This document shows, in pieces, positions 61,558 through 64,000 of a DNA stretch of 64,000 nucleotides (position 1 is the first letter of the stretch; each line of letters opens with the position of its first letter). The notes beneath the pieces were generated by a model that ran no database searches, was not told the origin of the DNA, and worked only from the letters and a program-made list of their open reading frames with translations. Origin of the DNA: Taibaiella sp041660405 (lineage in GTDB: Bacteria > Bacteroidota > Bacteroidia > Chitinophagales > Chitinophagaceae); NCBI GenBank assembly GCA_041660405.1, contig JBAZWL010000010.1:1-64000 (forward strand). Reading direction: 5' to 3'. The position numbers and the translations under genes were made by a program.

Positions 61558-61947
61558 ATGACACAGACAAAAAGAAACAAGATCATTTATTGGATCGCCA
61601 CACTGTGGCTTGCATTAGGCATGACTGCCACCGGATTGGTGCAGCTATTTAAAATGAAAGAAGAAGCAGATTTAATCTTAAATTTGGGCTACCCTGTTTA
61701 TTTGCTGACGCTGTTAGGCATTGCTAAAATTCTGGGTGTAATTACCGTGCTTATTCCTAGATTCCCGGTACTGAAGGAATGGGCTTATGCAGGCTTTTTC
61801 TTTATCATGGTGGGAGCCATATATTCACACGCGGTCCATGGAGATGGCGGCAAAGATTTTTTCGGACCGGTATTGTTGCTTGTCCTGACTATGGTGTCCT
61901 GGTATTTCAGGCCCGCGGAGCGAAAGGTTGCGGTTTTAGTTAACTAG
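61558..61947 (+). CDS. DoxX-family membrane protein
   Basis: A 129-residue protein with four predicted membrane segments: IIYWIATLWLALGMTATGLVQLF, LLGIAKILGVITVLIP, WAYAGFFFIMVGAIYSHAVHGDG and FFGPVLLLVLTMVSWYF. The pattern fits the DoxX-like branch. It starts six bases after the SRPBCC stop, making a tight ArsR-SRPBCC-DoxX operon that parallels the set at 47693-48847. Confidence 0.85.
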   Translation: MTQTKRNKIIYWIATLWLALGMTATGLVQLFKMKEEADLILNLGYPVYLLTLLGIAKILGVITVLIPRFPVLKEWAYAGFFFIMVGAIYSHAVHGDGGKDFFGPVLLLVLTMVSWYFRPAERKVAVLVN

Positions 61948-61959
61948 TAAAAGAACGAT

Positions 61960-62544
61960 ATGAATACAAATCCTAAGGTTGATTTCTATTTCGACAAAAA
62001 TGAAAAATGGCAGAAAGAGATCGAGCAATTAAGAACAATCGTTCTCGATTGCGGACTGATGGAAGAGTTGAAATGGGGATGCCCGTGCTATATGTATCAG
62101 GGTAGCAATATTGTACTGATCCATGTGTTTAAAGAGTACTGTGCGCTTTTGTTTTTCAAAGGCGTATTGATGCATGATCCCGATGGTATTTTAATTCAGC
62201 AAACAGAAAATGTACAGTCGGCACGGCAAATACGATTTACTAATCTAAAGGAAATAGTAAAGCTGGCCCCCACCCTTAAGGCTTATATTTATGAAGCTAT
62301 TGAAGTGGAAAAAGCTGGCTTGAACGTGAAGCTGAAGAAGACCAAAGACTTTGCTGTTCCTGAAGAATTTCAAAATAAACTGGATAAAAACAAGGCCTTG
62401 AAAACTGCCTTTGAAGCCTTGACACCAGGAAGGCAAAGAGCCTATCTTTTTTATTTTGGCCAGGCCAAGCAATCCAAAACCCGCGAGTCGAGAGTGGAAA
62501 AGTATATACCACAAATTCTTAGCGGGAAAGGATTGGAGGATTAA
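61960..62544 (+). CDS. DUF1801/YdeI-family protein
   Basis: A 194-residue protein with an N-terminal DUF1801-like domain (FDKNEKWQKEIEQLRTIVLDCGLMEELKWGCPCYMYQGSNIVLIHVFKEYCALLFFKG) and a C-terminal OmdA-like helical tail (FQNKLDKNKALKTAFEALTPGRQRAYLFYFGQAKQSKTRESRVEKYIPQI). Members are widespread and of unclear function. It follows the DoxX gene by 12 bases and may be in the same operon. Confidence 0.85.
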   Translation: MNTNPKVDFYFDKNEKWQKEIEQLRTIVLDCGLMEELKWGCPCYMYQGSNIVLIHVFKEYCALLFFKGVLMHDPDGILIQQTENVQSARQIRFTNLKEIVKLAPTLKAYIYEAIEVEKAGLNVKLKKTKDFAVPEEFQNKLDKNKALKTAFEALTPGRQRAYLFYFGQAKQSKTRESRVEKYIPQILSGKGLED

Positions 62545-62569
62545 TGCTGTGATAAAGAAATAGTTAATT

Positions 62570-63235
62570 ATGACCCTTAAAGAAACACTCGCACAACTTG
62601 AAGCGCTTAGTAATGAAACAATGCTTGCGCATAACATCAAACATGGTGCCGGCAAAAACCAGTTTGGCGTTAAAATGGGTGATATCCGGACGGTTGCAAA
62701 CAAGATCAAAAAAGACCACCAGCTGGCCTTACAGCTTTGGGATACAGCAATTATCGAAGCCAGGCTTTTGGCAACTTTAATTATTGATCTTAAAAAATTA
62801 TCGCATGAGGATATAAACCGGATGGTATCATCCGAAAAGTTTATCCAGGTGGCCGACTGGTTGTATGCTTATGTTATAAAACCTTATCCGGATAACGAAT
62901 TGTTGCGGGCAGCATGGATGAAGTCGAAAGATACCATGCGTGCCCGTGCCGGATGGAGCCTGACTGCAGGACGTGTAACCCGTAACCCAGATGGGCTGGA
63001 CCTCCCTGCCCTGCTCGACAGAATAGAAAAAGAAATGCCCAAAGCTGCGCCGGAAGTACAATGGACCATGAATACTACCTTGGGTCAGATCGGGATTAAT
63101 TTCCCGCAGTATCGCGACCGCGCGCTTGCTATTGGAGAAAAGCTGGGCATCTATAGAGATTACCCGGTATCCAAAGGGTGCACTTCGCCTTTTGTCCCGA
63201 TATGGGTCAACGAAATGGTACGCAGGCAAGGATAA
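62570..63235 (+). CDS. AlkD-like DNA alkylation repair protein
   Basis: A 221-residue HEAT-repeat protein matching the AlkD/AlkC type of DNA glycosylase: MTLKETLAQLEALSNE, KMGDIRTVANKIKKDHQLALQLWDT, LKKLSHEDINRMVSSEKFIQVADWLYAYVIKP and WSLTAGRVTRNPDG. AlkD removes bulky alkylated bases from DNA. Catalytic Asp/Trp residues cannot be assigned with certainty in this divergent form. It lies 25 bases after the DUF1801 gene. Confidence 0.82.
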   Translation: MTLKETLAQLEALSNETMLAHNIKHGAGKNQFGVKMGDIRTVANKIKKDHQLALQLWDTAIIEARLLATLIIDLKKLSHEDINRMVSSEKFIQVADWLYAYVIKPYPDNELLRAAWMKSKDTMRARAGWSLTAGRVTRNPDGLDLPALLDRIEKEMPKAAPEVQWTMNTTLGQIGINFPQYRDRALAIGEKLGIYRDYPVSKGCTSPFVPIWVNEMVRRQG

Positions 63236-63303
63236 GCGGCCGGATGATTTGCAGGTTTAAAAAGTAAATAAAGAATCAGGACTTTTCCATCTATCAAAAA
63301 TGA

Positions 63304-63729
63304 ATGCTCATGGCTAAATCTAAATTAGCAGAAGTAAAGACAAAAGAGACTACTGCAAGTGTTGAAGATTTTATAAACACAGTGGAAAGCGAAACAAAAC
63401 GCAAAGACAGTTTGCATTTGCTGAAGCTCATGGAAAAGGCAACAAAAGAAAAACCTAAAATGTGGGGAGCCTCCCTGATTGGCTTCGGGAATAAAAGATA
63501 TAAAAGTCCCACCAGCGGTAGAGAAGTAGATTGGTTTGTGATCGGCTTTTCACCACGAAAGGCAAACCTGTCTTTGTATCTTCAGCTTGATAGTACACAA
63601 CGGGAGGAAACTTTGCAGAAATTAGGCAAACACAAAACAGACGGTGGTTGCATTTACGTTAATAAGCTGGAAGATATCGATATGAAAGTGCTGGAAGAAA
63701 TGATCAAACTGTCAGCGAAGAAAAAGTAA
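63304..63729 (+). CDS. DUF1801 domain protein
   Basis: A 141-residue protein of the DUF1801 type: ASVEDFINTVESETKRKDSLHLLKLMEKATKEKPKMWGASLIGFGNKRYKSPTSGREVDWFVIGFSPRKANLSLYLQL. The domain is small and of unknown function, often in stress-related or toxin-related contexts. The start may be the ATG at 63304 or 63310. It is followed after 12 bases by the acetyltransferase gene. Confidence 0.85.
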   Translation: MLMAKSKLAEVKTKETTASVEDFINTVESETKRKDSLHLLKLMEKATKEKPKMWGASLIGFGNKRYKSPTSGREVDWFVIGFSPRKANLSLYLQLDSTQREETLQKLGKHKTDGGCIYVNKLEDIDMKVLEEMIKLSAKKK

Positions 63730-63741
63730 ACGTCTTTTCAA

Positions 63742-64000
63742 ATGACAACCCATACACAGACCGATAACACAAAAATCATCAACACTGCAAACAATGATCT
63801 AACCGATGTGCTCTGGCTTTTTGAACAGGCCATGGAATTACAGGGAAGGAATGGTTATAAAGTTTGGGAGGATGTAGACAAAGCCAGTTTAGAAAAGGAT
63901 ATAGCAAGCGGACTTCAATATAAAATTGTACAGGGCAACGATATCCTATGCATCTTCAGCATTCAGTATAACGATCCTTTTATATGGCGCGACAGAGATC
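63742..64000 (+). CDS. putative GNAT-type N-acetyltransferase, 3' end outside the window
   Basis: Only the first 86 residues are visible. The start is at 63742; the reading NTANNDLTDVLWLFEQAMELQGRNGYKVW, then LEKDIASGLQYKIVQGNDILCIFSI, has the helix-then-strand order of GNAT enzymes, which acetylate amines. The acetyl-CoA-binding loop lies beyond the edge. Twelve bases separate it from the DUF1801 gene, suggesting the operon continues. Confidence 0.6.
   Translation, partial: MTTHTQTDNTKIINTANNDLTDVLWLFEQAMELQGRNGYKVWEDVDKASLEKDIASGLQYKIVQGNDILCIFSIQYNDPFIWRDRD

Overview
The window looks like a chromosomal segment from a member of the Bacteroidota, most likely the family Chitinophagaceae. This is inferred from the proteins and promoters, not from a database search. 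Supporting signs are the repeated TAnnTTTG -7 promoter element close to start codons, few visible Shine-Dalgarno sequences, lineage-typical families (DUF4268, a DarA-like flavoprotein, reg_prop propeller lipoprotein, KTSC, DUF1543) and intergenic AT-rich or hairpin repeats of the kind common in these genomes.

0-8 kb: a truncated methyltransferase, a DnaQ-GIY-YIG nuclease fusion, a J-domain-KTSC protein, a CPA1 cation/proton antiporter, and a leftward cupin, carboxylesterase and ring-cleaving dioxygenase set resembling the mhq quinone-detoxification genes, with a Crp/Fnr regulator upstream. 8-9 kb: no gene, but a degenerate array of about 24 units with a 21.2-bp period. 9-26 kb: mostly housekeeping genes, including an M20 dipeptidase, a possible two-gene toxin-antitoxin pair, a DciA-like protein, a divergent Fur/Zur-ZIP pair around one dyad, UbiD, an RlmI-like methyltransferase, transporters, proC, accC and mpl. 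26-46 kb: a small lipoprotein, ABC-2 permease, ExbD, YihY, MarR-XerD, a LUD protein, queA, a Tat-type amine oxidase, a DarA-like protein, leuS with a repeat-derived insertion, anmK, rimO and a large unidentified 738-residue protein.

46-54 kb is more accessory. It holds chrA, a 55-residue gene missed by ordinary length cut-offs, a SRPBCC-ArsR operon with two tandem operators, and a DoxX/HxlR divergent pair. An AT-rich group follows: a TIR/deoxyribosyltransferase-like putative effector, a frameshifted methyltransferase between direct repeats, and an AAA ATPase. After it comes a second periodic array (14 units, 21.3 bp, each with a near-palindromic TAGGC-RY-GCCTA core) and a tRNA T-arm-like relic. 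54-64 kb: a membrane-bound ToxR-type regulator, a serine hydrolase, a propeller lipoprotein with a truncated paralogue next door, several hairpin and MITE-like repeats, and a second ArsR-SRPBCC-DoxX operon leading into YdeI/DUF1801/AlkD/GNAT genes.

The two periodic arrays are the least explained structures. They differ in sequence but share a spacing near two helical turns and a small dyad in every unit, which would suit dimeric protein binding on one face of the helix. All periods and dyads were counted by eye from the sequence.
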